Source: Candidatus Igneacidithiobacillus taiwanensis (GTDB lineage: Bacteria > Pseudomonadota > Gammaproteobacteria > Acidithiobacillales > Acidithiobacillaceae). From it: a DNA stretch of 8,480 bases. Position numbers and translations under genes: made by a program. Below, in pieces: positions 1 through 7,372 of the stretch; within the stretch, counting starts at the first letter, position 1, and each line of letters starts with the position of its first letter. Below the pieces are notes generated by a model. It worked only from the letters and a program-made list of their open reading frames with translations, ran no database searches and was not told the DNA's origin. The stretch spans positions 1,000-9,479 of the forward strand of contig DDOU01000036.1 in NCBI GenBank assembly GCA_002341825.1, given 5' to 3'.

Positions 1-2001
1 GTGCCCACGGCTGCCCTCGTCACCGCAGGAGTGGACCTTCGCGAAGCGGCCTATGCGGTGTTACGCCATCCGACGGTAGCGAGCAAGGAGTTTCTGATTA
101 CCATTGGCGATCGCAGCGTTGGCGGGCTTATCGCTCGCGATCAGATGGTCGGCCCTTGGCAGGTGCCGGTGGCCGACTGCGCGGTGGCTGCGGGTGACTT
201 CTGGCATTTGCATGGCGAGGCCATGGCCATGGGCGAACGCGGGCCGGTCGCGGTCCTCGATGCCCCGGCAAGCGGCCGCTTGGCCTTGGCCGAAGCCCTC
301 ACCAATCTCTTTGCTGCCGATGTCCAAGCCCTCGGCCACATCAAGCTTTCGGCCAACTGGATGGCGGCAGTAAACGTTCCTGGTGAAGATGCGCGTCTCT
401 ACCAAACCGTGCGCACCATTGCCGAAGAGCTCTGTCCCGCCCTCGAGCTCAGTATCCCGGTGGGCAAGGACTCCCTCTCCATGCAGAGCGTTTGGTCCGA
501 CAACGGCGTGCAGAAATCGGTAACCAGCCCCCTCAGTGTGGTAATTACCGCCGTAGCACCGGTGGCCGATGTTACCCAGACCTGGACTCCGCAGCTGCAG
601 GCCGTCGACGATAGTCAGGTCTGGTTGCTGGATTTGGGACGTGGCCGCCTCGGCGCTTCCATCTTTGCCGAGGTCTTGGGGCAGATTGGTGCGGAGCCTG
701 CTGACCTCGATGATCCCAAGCTCTTGCGCGCCACCTTCGACTGGCTGCGCCGCTTGCGTGAGCAAGGTATCGTCTTGGCCTACCACGATCGCTCCGATGG
801 CGGCCTGTGGGCCAGTCTCTGCGAGATGTCCTTTGCGGGCCGCCGTGGTCTTCGCATCAGCATCCCCGAGCATGCGGATTCCTTCGCCTTTCTTTTTGCG
901 GAGGAACCCGGGGTTTTGCTGCAGGTTCGTGCCAGCCACGCTGCCTTGTTGCGGGAATTGGCCGCTTCGTTTGGCCTGCAAGATCACTTACATTGTCTAG
1001 GCGAGGTGCAGGTGGACTGGCGCCTGCGTGTCGAGCAGGGAGATGTCTGCCTGCTCGATGAGGCGGCGAGCGAACTCTTGCGTGCCTGGGCCGAAACTAG
1101 TTATCGCATGCAAGCCTTGCGAGACGATCCCGCCGCAGCGGAAGAGGCCTACGCCCAGGTAGCGGCGAGTTCTCCGAGCCTTTATAGCAACTGGCAGGAG
1201 GGGTCGCGCGCCGCCTTTCCTAGTCCTGCTCTGGGGCAGGCTCGGCCACGGGTGGCCATTTTGCGCGAGGAAGGCGTCAACGGCCAGATCGAAATGGCCG
1301 CTGCCTTTGTGCGCTGTGGTTTCGATGCCGTCGACGTACACATGAGCGATCTCCTTTGTGGGCGCGATGACATTCGCAATTATCCCGTATTTGCTGCCTG
1401 TGGCGGCTTTTCCTACGGTGATGTGCTCGGGGCCGGGGCCGGCTGGGCAAAGTCGATTCTGTACCACCCACAATTGCGGGATCAATTTGCCGACTATTTT
1501 GCCGACTCCAACCGCCTCGCCCTTGGTGTGTGCAATGGTTGCCAGATGCTGGCAGAACTACGCGAGCTGATTCCTGGCGCGGCAGGATGGCCGCGTTTCC
1601 GCCGCAATCGCTCGGAGCAATTCGAGGCACGTTTGGCTATGGTCGAAGTGCTGCCCTCACCCTCTTTGCTCTTTGCCGGGCTGGAGGGGCTGCGTGCCCC
1701 AATCGTCATTGCTCACGGCGAGGGCAGGGCAGAGTTTTCCGGGCAGGCGGCGAACGAAACCCCGGTGGTGCTCCGCTACATCGACGCCGCAGGTGAGGTG
1801 GCACAACGCTATCCCGCCAACCCCAACGGCTCACCGGCAGGCATTACCGGGCTCTGCTCGGAGGATGGTCGCATCAGTATCCTGATGCCGCATCCAGAGC
1901 GAGTGGTGCGTAGCGCGCAAATGAGCTGGCATCCTGCCGACTGGGGCGCGGACAGCCCTTGGTTGGAGATCTTCCGCAACGCCTATCGCGGCGTATCCTA
2001 A
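1..2001 (+). CDS. purL: Phosphoribosylformylglycinamidine synthase (FGAM synthase), C-terminal half, 5'-truncated
   Basis: PurL converts FGAR, ATP and glutamine to FGAM in the fourth step of cytosolic de novo purine synthesis. The visible 666 residues match about the last half of the roughly 1295-residue large-type PurL. The GTG at base 1 is a window-edge artefact, because family homology should continue upstream. The second synthetase-like half is seen in IGDRSVGGLIARDQMVGPWQ (from residue 35), KLSANWMAA (near 115) and SIPVGKDSLSM (151-161). The class I glutaminase domain starts near residue 415 (RPRVAILREEGVN), with GGFSYGDVLGAG at 468-479. The glutaminase triad is visible: nucleophile Cys511 in GVCNGCQM, and His631 and Glu633 in MPHPERV. 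These correspond to Cys1135, His1260 and Glu1262 of the enteric enzyme as known for the family. No frameshift is seen. The protein ends RNAYRGVS, as expected for a complete C-terminus. It converges on mrcA 22 bp away. Confidence 0.97.
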   Translation: MPTAALVTAGVDLREAAYAVLRHPTVASKEFLITIGDRSVGGLIARDQMVGPWQVPVADCAVAAGDFWHLHGEAMAMGERGPVAVLDAPASGRLALAEALTNLFAADVQALGHIKLSANWMAAVNVPGEDARLYQTVRTIAEELCPALELSIPVGKDSLSMQSVWSDNGVQKSVTSPLSVVITAVAPVADVTQTWTPQLQAVDDSQVWLLDLGRGRLGASIFAEVLGQIGAEPADLDDPKLLRATFDWLRRLREQGIVLAYHDRSDGGLWASLCEMSFAGRRGLRISIPEHADSFAFLFAEEPGVLLQVRASHAALLRELAASFGLQDHLHCLGEVQVDWRLRVEQGDVCLLDEAASELLRAWAETSYRMQALRDDPAAAEEAYAQVAASSPSLYSNWQEGSRAAFPSPALGQARPRVAILREEGVNGQIEMAAAFVRCGFDAVDVHMSDLLCGRDDIRNYPVFAACGGFSYGDVLGAGAGWAKSILYHPQLRDQFADYFADSNRLALGVCNGCQMLAELRELIPGAAGWPRFRRNRSEQFEARLAMVEVLPSPSLLFAGLEGLRAPIVIAHGEGRAEFSGQAANETPVVLRYIDAAGEVAQRYPANPNGSPAGITGLCSEDGRISILMPHPERVVRSAQMSWHPADWGADSPWLEIFRNAYRGVS

Positions 2002-2014
2002 CGGATTCGCCGCG
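1987..2014. terminator. GC-rich hairpin spanning the purL stop codon at the convergent purL/mrcA junction
   Basis: CGCGGCG (1987-1993) is a perfect inverted repeat of CGCCGCG (2008-2014). Inside it, ATCC (1995-1998) pairs with GGAT (2003-2006) around the loop TAAC. The stem is therefore 11 bp with one internal T-T mismatch. The purL TAA (1999-2001) straddles the end of the stem and the loop. Neither strand has a T-tract immediately 3' of the hairpin, so it is not a canonical intrinsic terminator. A bidirectional transcription barrier or a 3'-end stabilising structure for both mRNAs is the likeliest role, by inference. Confidence 0.45.
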
Positions 2015-2023
2015 CAAAACGCT

Positions 2024-4501
2024 TTAGAACAGATTCTTGATCGTATCGATCAGTTTTTCACCCGTGCCGCTTTCCGTGCTTGCCGTTGACGAAGTCACAC
2101 TCGCCACCGGTGGGTAGCCAGTCAGGTAATCACTCACTCCGGGCGGAGCGCTGGCGCTCTCTGCAGGGCCCGTTACCGATGCCGGGCGCGGGAAAGGTAG
2201 GCTCGGTGTCTTGGCCAAGGCGGTCTTCATGTAGTGGATCCAAATGGGCAATGCCTCCCGCGCGCCTGCGGCCCAGCGCCCCATGCTGCGGTTATCGTCG
2301 TAGCCGACCCAGACACTGGTGGTGATTCGAGGACTAAAGCCATTGAACCAAGCGTTGTTTTCATTGTTGGTGGTGCCGGTTTTACCGGCGATGTCGCTTC
2401 TCCCTAGGCTTTGTGCCGCAATACCGGTACCAATCTTGATCACCTGCTGCATCATCTCGGTCATGAGATAGGCCACCCCTGGGGGCACGCTCGTACTCGT
2501 TGGTGGCGGTTCATAGCCCAGCGGACAGTCGAGTAGGGAGACCTGAGTGCCGTTGCTTTCCACGATCTTGCGAATCAGATAGGGCTTGACCAAAAAGCCG
2601 CCATTGGAGAAGACCGCATAGCCGCGCGCCATTTGTAGTGGGGAGAAATCCCCGGAACCCAAGACCATAGAAGGTACTTGCGGGATTTGCTTGGCTGGGA
2701 AGCCGAAGCGTTGCACGTACTGGCTAGCATAAGGAATCCCGATATCCATGAGGATTCGTACGCTGGGCACGTTGTGGGAATAGGCAAGATTCGCCCAGAC
2801 TGGGATGGGGGTATTGGAAAACTGATTGCTATAGTTGGTGGGCGTATAGACTTGACCCGAGGGTAAGGTGATGGATAACGGTGTGTCCGGAATCAAGGTT
2901 TGTGGCGTCATATACGTGCTGCTACCCGAAGCAAGCAGGGCTGGTGCGTCCATGGCAGCCGCGTAAACGAAGGGCTTGAAGCCCGATCCCGGCTGCCGAT
3001 AGGCAAATACCGCGCGGTTGAAGTGACTGAGCTCGTAACTGAAGCCGCCGCTGATGGCGAGAATTGCGCCGGTGTGGCTGTCGAGGCTGACGATTGCCCC
3101 CTGCACCTTGGGAATTTGGGTCAGCTGCCATCCGCCAGCACCCGAAGACCAGACGTTTGCTCCCCATTCCTGACCCTTACCGACGGTTACCGCACTCACG
3201 TAGGGGCGCAACCAGACTAGGTCACCGGGGTGCAGCACGGCATCGACGCTGCGCGGCTTCGGTCCACCCACTCGAGCGCGGGCCCAAGAAACGTCTTTCA
3301 GGGTAAGGGTTACGGTTCGTTTACCTTCGAGAGAGAGTTCGGCGCTTTTGGCGGAGCTCGAAATCACGACCGCCCAGCGCAGATTGGCGGGATCGTGGGG
3401 AGGTAGCTCGCTGGGTCGTTTACCAGCCAAAGCTGCCTGTAGAGCGCTACCGTGCAAGCGAGCGATGGGACCGCGATAGCTTTTGGGGTCGAGGCTGGTC
3501 AGGCCCATATCATAGTTTTCGAGCCCGACCTCGAGGGCCTCATTGGCCGCGCGCTGGTCCTCGGGGTCGATACTGGTATACACCTTGAGACCAGAGCGAT
3601 AGGTAAAATCGGTGCCGAATTGTTGGCTCAGCCAGTTGGCAATCCAGTCTGTGGCATAGGGGGCAACGTTACTTGCCGCCTCGTGGTAGCGCGACAAGAC
3701 TTGTTTGGTCTTGGCCGCGGCCATTTCGCTCTCGGTGATGTAGCCGCGCTCATACATCCGGCGCAGCACGTAGTCGCGGCGCTTGATGGCCAATTGCGGG
3801 TTGACCACTGGATTGAGATACGACGGTGCCGGGGGAAGGCCGGCGATGGTTGCCATCTCGCCCAGACTGAGCTGGTCGACGCGCTTGCCAAAGTAGGTTT
3901 CCGCTGCTGCTTCGACGCCATAGGCGCCCTGGCCGAGGTAGATCTTGTTGAGATAGAGCTCGAGAATCTGCGCGCGGCTGAAATGATCGGCCAGCTTATA
4001 GGCAAGAAGGATCTCGGCGACCTTACGGGTAATGGTTTTCTGCGGCGTCAGGTAAAAATTGCGCGCCACCTGCTCCGGAATGGTACTTGCCCCCTGCACC
4101 GGCGCCATGTGGATGAGGTCGACCACGAATGCGCGCAGAATGCCGGGTAGGCTTACCGGATAATAGAGCGGATTATGGCTATAGAAATGCGAGTTTTCGG
4201 CAGCAATGAAGGCTTCCTGTAGCTTGAGGGGAATCTGCTGGAGGGGCAGCGCATACCGCATTTGTGGTCCCACTACCTGCAAGAGGCTGCCGTTGGCGGC
4301 ATAGATACGCAACGGCTCGTCTGGATGCCATTCTTTCAGCTCGTGCACCGGGGGCAATGTGGCCCAGATCCGATAGGTAAAAATGGCGGCGCCAATGAAC
4401 AGATTAGCGATGAGGAGCGCAATGATGATGAGGATCCAACGTCCATAATGCCTGCGGGGTGCCGTTTTCTGCGCTCCCGAGCTTGTCTTTCCTTTGCCCA
4501 T
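2024..4501 (-). CDS. mrcA: Penicillin-binding protein 1A (bifunctional class A PBP) with divergent glycosyltransferase motifs
   Basis: Class A PBP that polymerises lipid II and cross-links peptidoglycan in the periplasm. It has 825 residues against 850 in E. coli PBP1A. Order: basic cytoplasmic tail (1-21); one membrane anchor (about 22-43); GT51 glycosyltransferase domain (about 73-250); OB-like/ODD region containing YDMG and YRGP (about 300-440); transpeptidase domain (from about 460). Transpeptidase motifs are intact: SGFK with nucleophile Ser506, SHN at 575-577 and KTGTT from Lys707. The segment between SHN and KTG is about 60 residues shorter than in E. coli. In the GT51 domain Glu102 and the motif-4 glutamate (Glu181, ILELYLN) are kept. 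Motif 1 reads ENSHFYSHNP instead of EDxxFxxHxG, and motif 2 reads GASTIPEQVARN instead of GASTITQQLARN. The ATG start has a good Shine-Dalgarno sequence (AGGGAAGG) and leaves a normal membrane anchor. It is transcribed divergently from gltX and convergently with purL. The family call is secure; glycosyltransferase activity is uncertain. Confidence 0.95.
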   Translation of the reverse strand: MGKGKTSSGAQKTAPRRHYGRWILIIIALLIANLFIGAAIFTYRIWATLPPVHELKEWHPDEPLRIYAANGSLLQVVGPQMRYALPLQQIPLKLQEAFIAAENSHFYSHNPLYYPVSLPGILRAFVVDLIHMAPVQGASTIPEQVARNFYLTPQKTITRKVAEILLAYKLADHFSRAQILELYLNKIYLGQGAYGVEAAAETYFGKRVDQLSLGEMATIAGLPPAPSYLNPVVNPQLAIKRRDYVLRRMYERGYITESEMAAAKTKQVLSRYHEAASNVAPYATDWIANWLSQQFGTDFTYRSGLKVYTSIDPEDQRAANEALEVGLENYDMGLTSLDPKSYRGPIARLHGSALQAALAGKRPSELPPHDPANLRWAVVISSSAKSAELSLEGKRTVTLTLKDVSWARARVGGPKPRSVDAVLHPGDLVWLRPYVSAVTVGKGQEWGANVWSSGAGGWQLTQIPKVQGAIVSLDSHTGAILAISGGFSYELSHFNRAVFAYRQPGSGFKPFVYAAAMDAPALLASGSSTYMTPQTLIPDTPLSITLPSGQVYTPTNYSNQFSNTPIPVWANLAYSHNVPSVRILMDIGIPYASQYVQRFGFPAKQIPQVPSMVLGSGDFSPLQMARGYAVFSNGGFLVKPYLIRKIVESNGTQVSLLDCPLGYEPPPTSTSVPPGVAYLMTEMMQQVIKIGTGIAAQSLGRSDIAGKTGTTNNENNAWFNGFSPRITTSVWVGYDDNRSMGRWAAGAREALPIWIHYMKTALAKTPSLPFPRPASVTGPAESASAPPGVSDYLTGYPPVASVTSSTASTESGTGEKLIDTIKNLF
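2037..2058 (+). terminator. Candidate intrinsic terminator for purL, inside the mrcA 3' end
   Basis: TGATCG (2038-2043), loop TAT, and CGATCA (2047-2052) form a 6-bp perfect stem. One T-G wobble pair (2037 with 2053) extends it, and TTTTT (2054-2058) follows. On the + strand this has the form of a Rho-independent terminator 36 nt past the purL stop. The stem is short and only half GC, so it would be modest in strength. It is also coding sequence for the last residues of PBP1A on the other strand (around KLIDTIKNLF), so the resemblance could be chance. Confidence 0.4.
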
Positions 4502-4504
4502 GTA

Positions 4505-4512
4505 CCTTCCCT
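4505..4512 (-). promoter_or_regulatory. Ribosome binding site of mrcA
   Basis: Read on the minus strand, AGGGAAGG lies 3 nt upstream of the ATG at 4501. The AGGGA part has a 6-nt spacing. This strong site supports the chosen mrcA start and contrasts with the absence of one before gltX on the other strand. Confidence 0.6.
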
Positions 4513-4521
4513 AAAGCGACC

Positions 4522-4527
4522 TATAAT
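4522..4527 (+). promoter_or_regulatory. Perfect -10 hexamer (TATAAT) upstream of gltX
   Basis: TATAAT matches the sigma-70 -10 consensus exactly and lies in the 74-bp divergent intergenic region. The -35 positions at 16-18 bp spacing (ATGTAC, CATGTA, CCATGT) are poor matches; TTGCCC at 4494-4499 is better but 22 bp away. If used, transcription would start near 4534 and give gltX a leader of about 40 nt. The hexamer read on the other strand (ATTATA) could also contribute to an mrcA promoter, which I could not otherwise place. Confidence 0.35.
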
Positions 4528-4540
4528 CAAGCCCCGTCGA

Positions 4541-4569
4541 TTGCGACAGGGCCCTTTGCCGCCTATGAT
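4541..4569 (+). promoter_or_regulatory. Candidate gltX promoter with leaderless geometry
   Basis: TTGCGA (4541-4546; 4 of 6 match to the -35 consensus) and TATGAT (4564-4569; 5 of 6 match to the -10) are separated by exactly 17 bp. Six bases (ACCACG) separate the -10 from the A of the gltX ATG at 4576, so the predicted first transcribed base is that A. The spacer contains the 8-bp palindrome AGGGCCCT (4548-4555), which could be an operator or chance. The placement is by eye against sigma-70 consensus. Confidence 0.4.
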
Positions 4570-4575
4570 ACCACG

Positions 4576-5973
4576 ATGATTTTTTCGAGTCGCTTCGCCC
4601 CCAGCCCCACCGGCTACCTGCACCTGGGCAATGCCCGTACTGCACTCTTTGCCTTCCTTGCGGCACGACAGAGTGGTGGGCGCTTTGTGCTACGGTTGGA
4701 GGATACCGACCAGGCGCGTTCCCCCGAGGAGCTGGCCGCAGCCCTGCTCGACGACCTGCGCTGGTTGGGGCTCGACTGGGATGAAGGCCCTGAGCGCGGT
4801 GGTCCGTACGGCCCCTATGCCCAAATGGAGCGCCTACCCATTTATGCCGAGTACTATCAGCGCTTGCTCGATAGTGGGGCTGCCTACCCGTGTTTTTGCA
4901 GTAGCGAAGAATTGCAAGCAGAGCGCGAGGCGCAGCGGCAGGCGGGCAAGGCACCGCGCTATTCCGGACGCTGCCGTGCCTTGCCAGCGCAACAGGCGCA
5001 AGAGCGTTTGGCTGCTGGAGAGGCCGCCAGCTTACGCTTTGCAGTAGCGCAGCAGGGTGTTTTGCGTGTGGATGATCTGGTTTGGGGTGAGCGCAGTTAT
5101 GCCTTGGCGGATTTGGGGGATTTCATCATCCGGCGCAGCGATGGCTCACCTGCGTTCTTCTTTGCCAATGCCCTCGACGATGCGCTGATGGCAATCAATT
5201 TGGTCATTCGCGGGGAAGATCACTTGACGAACACGCCGCGGCAGATCCTGATTCTGCAGGCTCTTGGCTTGCCGGTGCCGAAATATGCACATCTTCCGTT
5301 GCTGCAGGGGAGTGACGGACAGCCCCTGTCCAAGCGCAATGGCGCAGCGAGTCTGCGCGATCTGCGCGCGCAAGGTTTTTTGCCAGCTGCCCTGCGCAAT
5401 TACCTCGGGCAGTTGGGGCATCACTATCCCGACTCGCAGTGGCGTGATGACGAGCGGTTGGTCGCTGAGTTTTCCCTGTCGCAGATTGGCCGTGCTCCGG
5501 CGCATTACGACCCGACGCAACTCTTGTTTTGGCAAGAACAAGCGGTGCAGCACAGCGACATCGCCACTCTCGTTGCCTGGTTGCGCGACCTGCTGGCGGA
5601 ATGGGTGCCCGCAGAAGCGTTGAGCAATTTCGTAGCCGCGGTGCGCAACAACATTCGCTTACCCGCCGATGCCGTAGACTGGGCCAAACGCTGTTTTGCA
5701 CCTTTGCCTCTACCGGACGATGTACGCGCAGAATTATCGGCGATTCCTGCCACCTTTTGGGAGGCGGCGCGCAGTAGCTACGAGGAGGAACCCCAGGATT
5801 TCCGTGCTTGGAGCAAGCGTCTGGGCGAACGCAGCGGGCTGAAGGGGCGGGCATTGTTTCATCCCTTGCGCTTGGCGCTCACCGGGCAGGCCCAGGGGCC
5901 GGAACTCGCGCAACTCCTGCCTCTGATTCCGCGTGCAGAAGTTCTCCGCCGTCTGACGCCGATCTCCTCCTGA
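4576..5973 (+). CDS. gltX: Glutamyl-tRNA synthetase (class I)
   Basis: Charges tRNA-Glu (and, in non-discriminating forms, tRNA-Gln) with glutamate in the cytosol. The 465-residue length is typical. The ATG at 4576 is chosen because the protein then begins [19 protein letters not shown], as family members do. The frame is open back to 4459, but that would add 39 unrelated residues overlapping mrcA. Visible features: HIGH-equivalent HLGN (16-19); FVLRLEDTD just after; zinc-site residues Cys106, Cys108, Tyr129 and Cys133 with the family's 24-residue spacing between the second and third cysteines; [14 protein letters not shown]; and KMSKS-equivalent LSKRNG (251-256). Departures from the E. coli-type enzyme are CRA where CRH is usual after the third cysteine, and PLSKRNG instead of KLSKRHG. 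No Shine-Dalgarno sequence is visible. It is first in an operon with cysS and a phosphatase. Whether it is discriminating, or one of two GluRSs, cannot be decided here. Confidence 0.96.
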   Translation: MIFSSRFAPSPTGYLHLGNARTALFAFLAARQSGGRFVLRLEDTDQARSPEELAAALLDDLRWLGLDWDEGPERGGPYGPYAQMERLPIYAEYYQRLLDSGAAYPCFCSSEELQAEREAQRQAGKAPRYSGRCRALPAQQAQERLAAGEAASLRFAVAQQGVLRVDDLVWGERSYALADLGDFIIRRSDGSPAFFFANALDDALMAINLVIRGEDHLTNTPRQILILQALGLPVPKYAHLPLLQGSDGQPLSKRNGAASLRDLRAQGFLPAALRNYLGQLGHHYPDSQWRDDERLVAEFSLSQIGRAPAHYDPTQLLFWQEQAVQHSDIATLVAWLRDLLAEWVPAEALSNFVAAVRNNIRLPADAVDWAKRCFAPLPLPDDVRAELSAIPATFWEAARSSYEEEPQDFRAWSKRLGERSGLKGRALFHPLRLALTGQAQGPELAQLLPLIPRAEVLRRLTPISS

Positions 5974-5976
5974 GGA
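5972..5976 (+). promoter_or_regulatory. Ribosome binding site of cysS overlapping the gltX stop codon
   Basis: GAGGA lies 4 nt before the cysS ATG and shares its first two bases with the gltX TGA (5971-5973). Ribosomes ending gltX therefore sit on the cysS start region, which suggests translational coupling. TCCTC just upstream (5965-5969) is complementary to this site, but only 2 nt separate them, too few for a full hairpin. Confidence 0.6.
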
Positions 5977-5980
5977 AACT

Positions 5981-7372
5981 ATGTCCAGCCAGCTACCGCC
6001 GTTGTACCTACACGATAGTATGCAGGGTCGTAAGGTCCCCTTCGTTCCGCAGCATGCGGGGCAAGTAGGAATTTATGTTTGCGGCATGACGGTCTACGAC
6101 TACTGCCACCTCGGTCACGCCCGCGCCATGGTCACCTTCGATACCTGGGTGCGCATTCTGCGTCATTGGAAGTTGCAGGTGCGCTATGTGCGCAACATCA
6201 CCGATATCGACGACAAAATCATCCAACGTGCGGCGCAGAACAGCGAGGATATCACGGCTCTTACCGAGCGCTTCATTGCTGCCATGCATGCGGATGAGCA
6301 GGCCTTGGGTTGCCAACCTCCTGATCTGGAGCCACGCGCCACAGGGCATATTGCAGGCATGCAGCACCTCATCGAGCAGCTCATTGCAAAAGACCATGCC
6401 TACGTGGCCAACAATGGTGATGTGTATTATGCCGTGCGCAGCTTTCCCGAGTACGGCAAGCTTTCCGGGCGCAGCCTCGACGAGCTACAGGTGGGAGCGC
6501 GCATCGAGGCCGGCGAGGAGAAGCGCGATCCCCTCGACTTTGCCCTTTGGAAAGCGGCAAAGCCGGGAGAGCCAGCTTGGCCATCGCCCTGGGGACCAGG
6601 ACGTCCGGGTTGGCATATCGAGTGCTCGGCCATGTCCACCGAAGCCTTGGGCTGCAGTTTTGATATTCATGGGGGCGGTCTCGATCTGCAGTTTCCCCAT
6701 CATGAAAATGAAATTGCCCAGGCACAAGGAGTGGGCTGTGCCTACGCTCGCTATTGGTTGCACAATGGTCATATTCGCGTTGGCAGTGAAAAAATGGCCA
6801 AATCTCTCGGTAACTTCGTAACCGTGCGCGATTTGCTACCGATTTTTGGCGGCGAGGCTTTGCGTTTTTTCATTCTCAGTAGCCACTACCGCAGCCCCTT
6901 GCAGTACACCGACGACGCCCTCAGCGCGGCGCAGAGTGCCCTGTCGCGCCTCTACACCGCGCTGCGCGGCGTGCCCAAGCACGAACTCGTCGACGGCTTG
7001 GGTAGCGATTGGGAAACACGTTTTCTACAAGCGCTGGCAGACGATGCGAATACCCCAGAGGCGATTGCGGCACTCTTCGATTTGGCGCGAGAAATCAATC
7101 GCCTGCGAGAACAAGGCAGTGAACTGGCGCCCCCCCTGGCGGCCTTGCTTTGCAAGCTTGGCGGCATCCTCGGGCTCTTGCAACAAGATCCGGAGCAATT
7201 TTTCCAGGGCGATAACAGCGATGTGGCTTGGATTGAAGAGCGTCTGGCGGCGCGCCAAGCAGCGCGCGCTGCACGCGATTTTGCTCGCGCTGACGCCATT
7301 CGCGCCGAGCTCGACGCCGCTGGTATCGTTATCGAGGACGGTACCGGCGGCAGCAGCTGGCGGCGGCGCTGA
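5981..7372 (+). CDS. cysS: Cysteinyl-tRNA synthetase (class I)
   Basis: Charges tRNA-Cys with cysteine in the cytosol, using a zinc ion that recognises the substrate thiol. The 463 residues match the family's usual length. The catalytic fold shows YVCGMTVYD, the HIGH-equivalent HLGH (43-46), [10 protein letters not shown], the HIECSAMS and [10 protein letters not shown] segments, and KMAKS (271-275), a common variant of KMSKS. The four zinc ligands are present: Cys34, Cys215, His240 and Glu244. These match E. coli Cys28, Cys209, His234 and Glu238 with a constant offset of six. The C-terminal helical part ends in the usual [18 protein letters not shown] segment and a WRRR tail. It lies 7 nt after gltX, and its TGA overlaps the ATG of the next gene by one base (TGATG). 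Nothing suggests damage or transfer. Confidence 0.97.
   Translation: MSSQLPPLYLHDSMQGRKVPFVPQHAGQVGIYVCGMTVYDYCHLGHARAMVTFDTWVRILRHWKLQVRYVRNITDIDDKIIQRAAQNSEDITALTERFIAAMHADEQALGCQPPDLEPRATGHIAGMQHLIEQLIAKDHAYVANNGDVYYAVRSFPEYGKLSGRSLDELQVGARIEAGEEKRDPLDFALWKAAKPGEPAWPSPWGPGRPGWHIECSAMSTEALGCSFDIHGGGLDLQFPHHENEIAQAQGVGCAYARYWLHNGHIRVGSEKMAKSLGNFVTVRDLLPIFGGEALRFFILSSHYRSPLQYTDDALSAAQSALSRLYTALRGVPKHELVDGLGSDWETRFLQALADDANTPEAIAALFDLAREINRLREQGSELAPPLAALLCKLGGILGLLQQDPEQFFQGDNSDVAWIEERLAARQAARAARDFARADAIRAELDAAGIVIEDGTGGSSWRRR

Noticed and set aside
61..987. A 308-codon open frame antisense to purL
   Set aside because: It lies entirely opposite well-conserved purL sequence. Its translation is low-complexity with no recognisable domain, and it has the look of a codon-phase shadow in GC-rich DNA.
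3452..4150. A 232-codon open frame antisense to mrcA
   Set aside because: It lies opposite the conserved PBP1A glycosyltransferase and ODD regions, with no recognised motif or Shine-Dalgarno sequence. It is a shadow frame.
4459..4575. N-terminal extension of gltX to the ATG at 4459
   Set aside because: The extra 39 residues do not resemble GluRS, would overlap the start of mrcA, and family members begin just before the RFAPSPTG motif.
5204..5854. A 216-codon open frame antisense to gltX
   Set aside because: The translation is Arg/Ala/Pro-rich without family resemblance and is fully opposite conserved GltX sequence.
5965..5976. TCCTC/GAGGA inverted repeat that might hide the cysS ribosome binding site
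   Set aside because: Only 2 nt separate the arms, too short for a full hairpin loop. The shorter 3-bp stem that could form would be weak.
6186..6821. A 211-codon same-strand open frame inside cysS
   Set aside because: It is out of frame with a fully conserved cysS and has no recognisable product.
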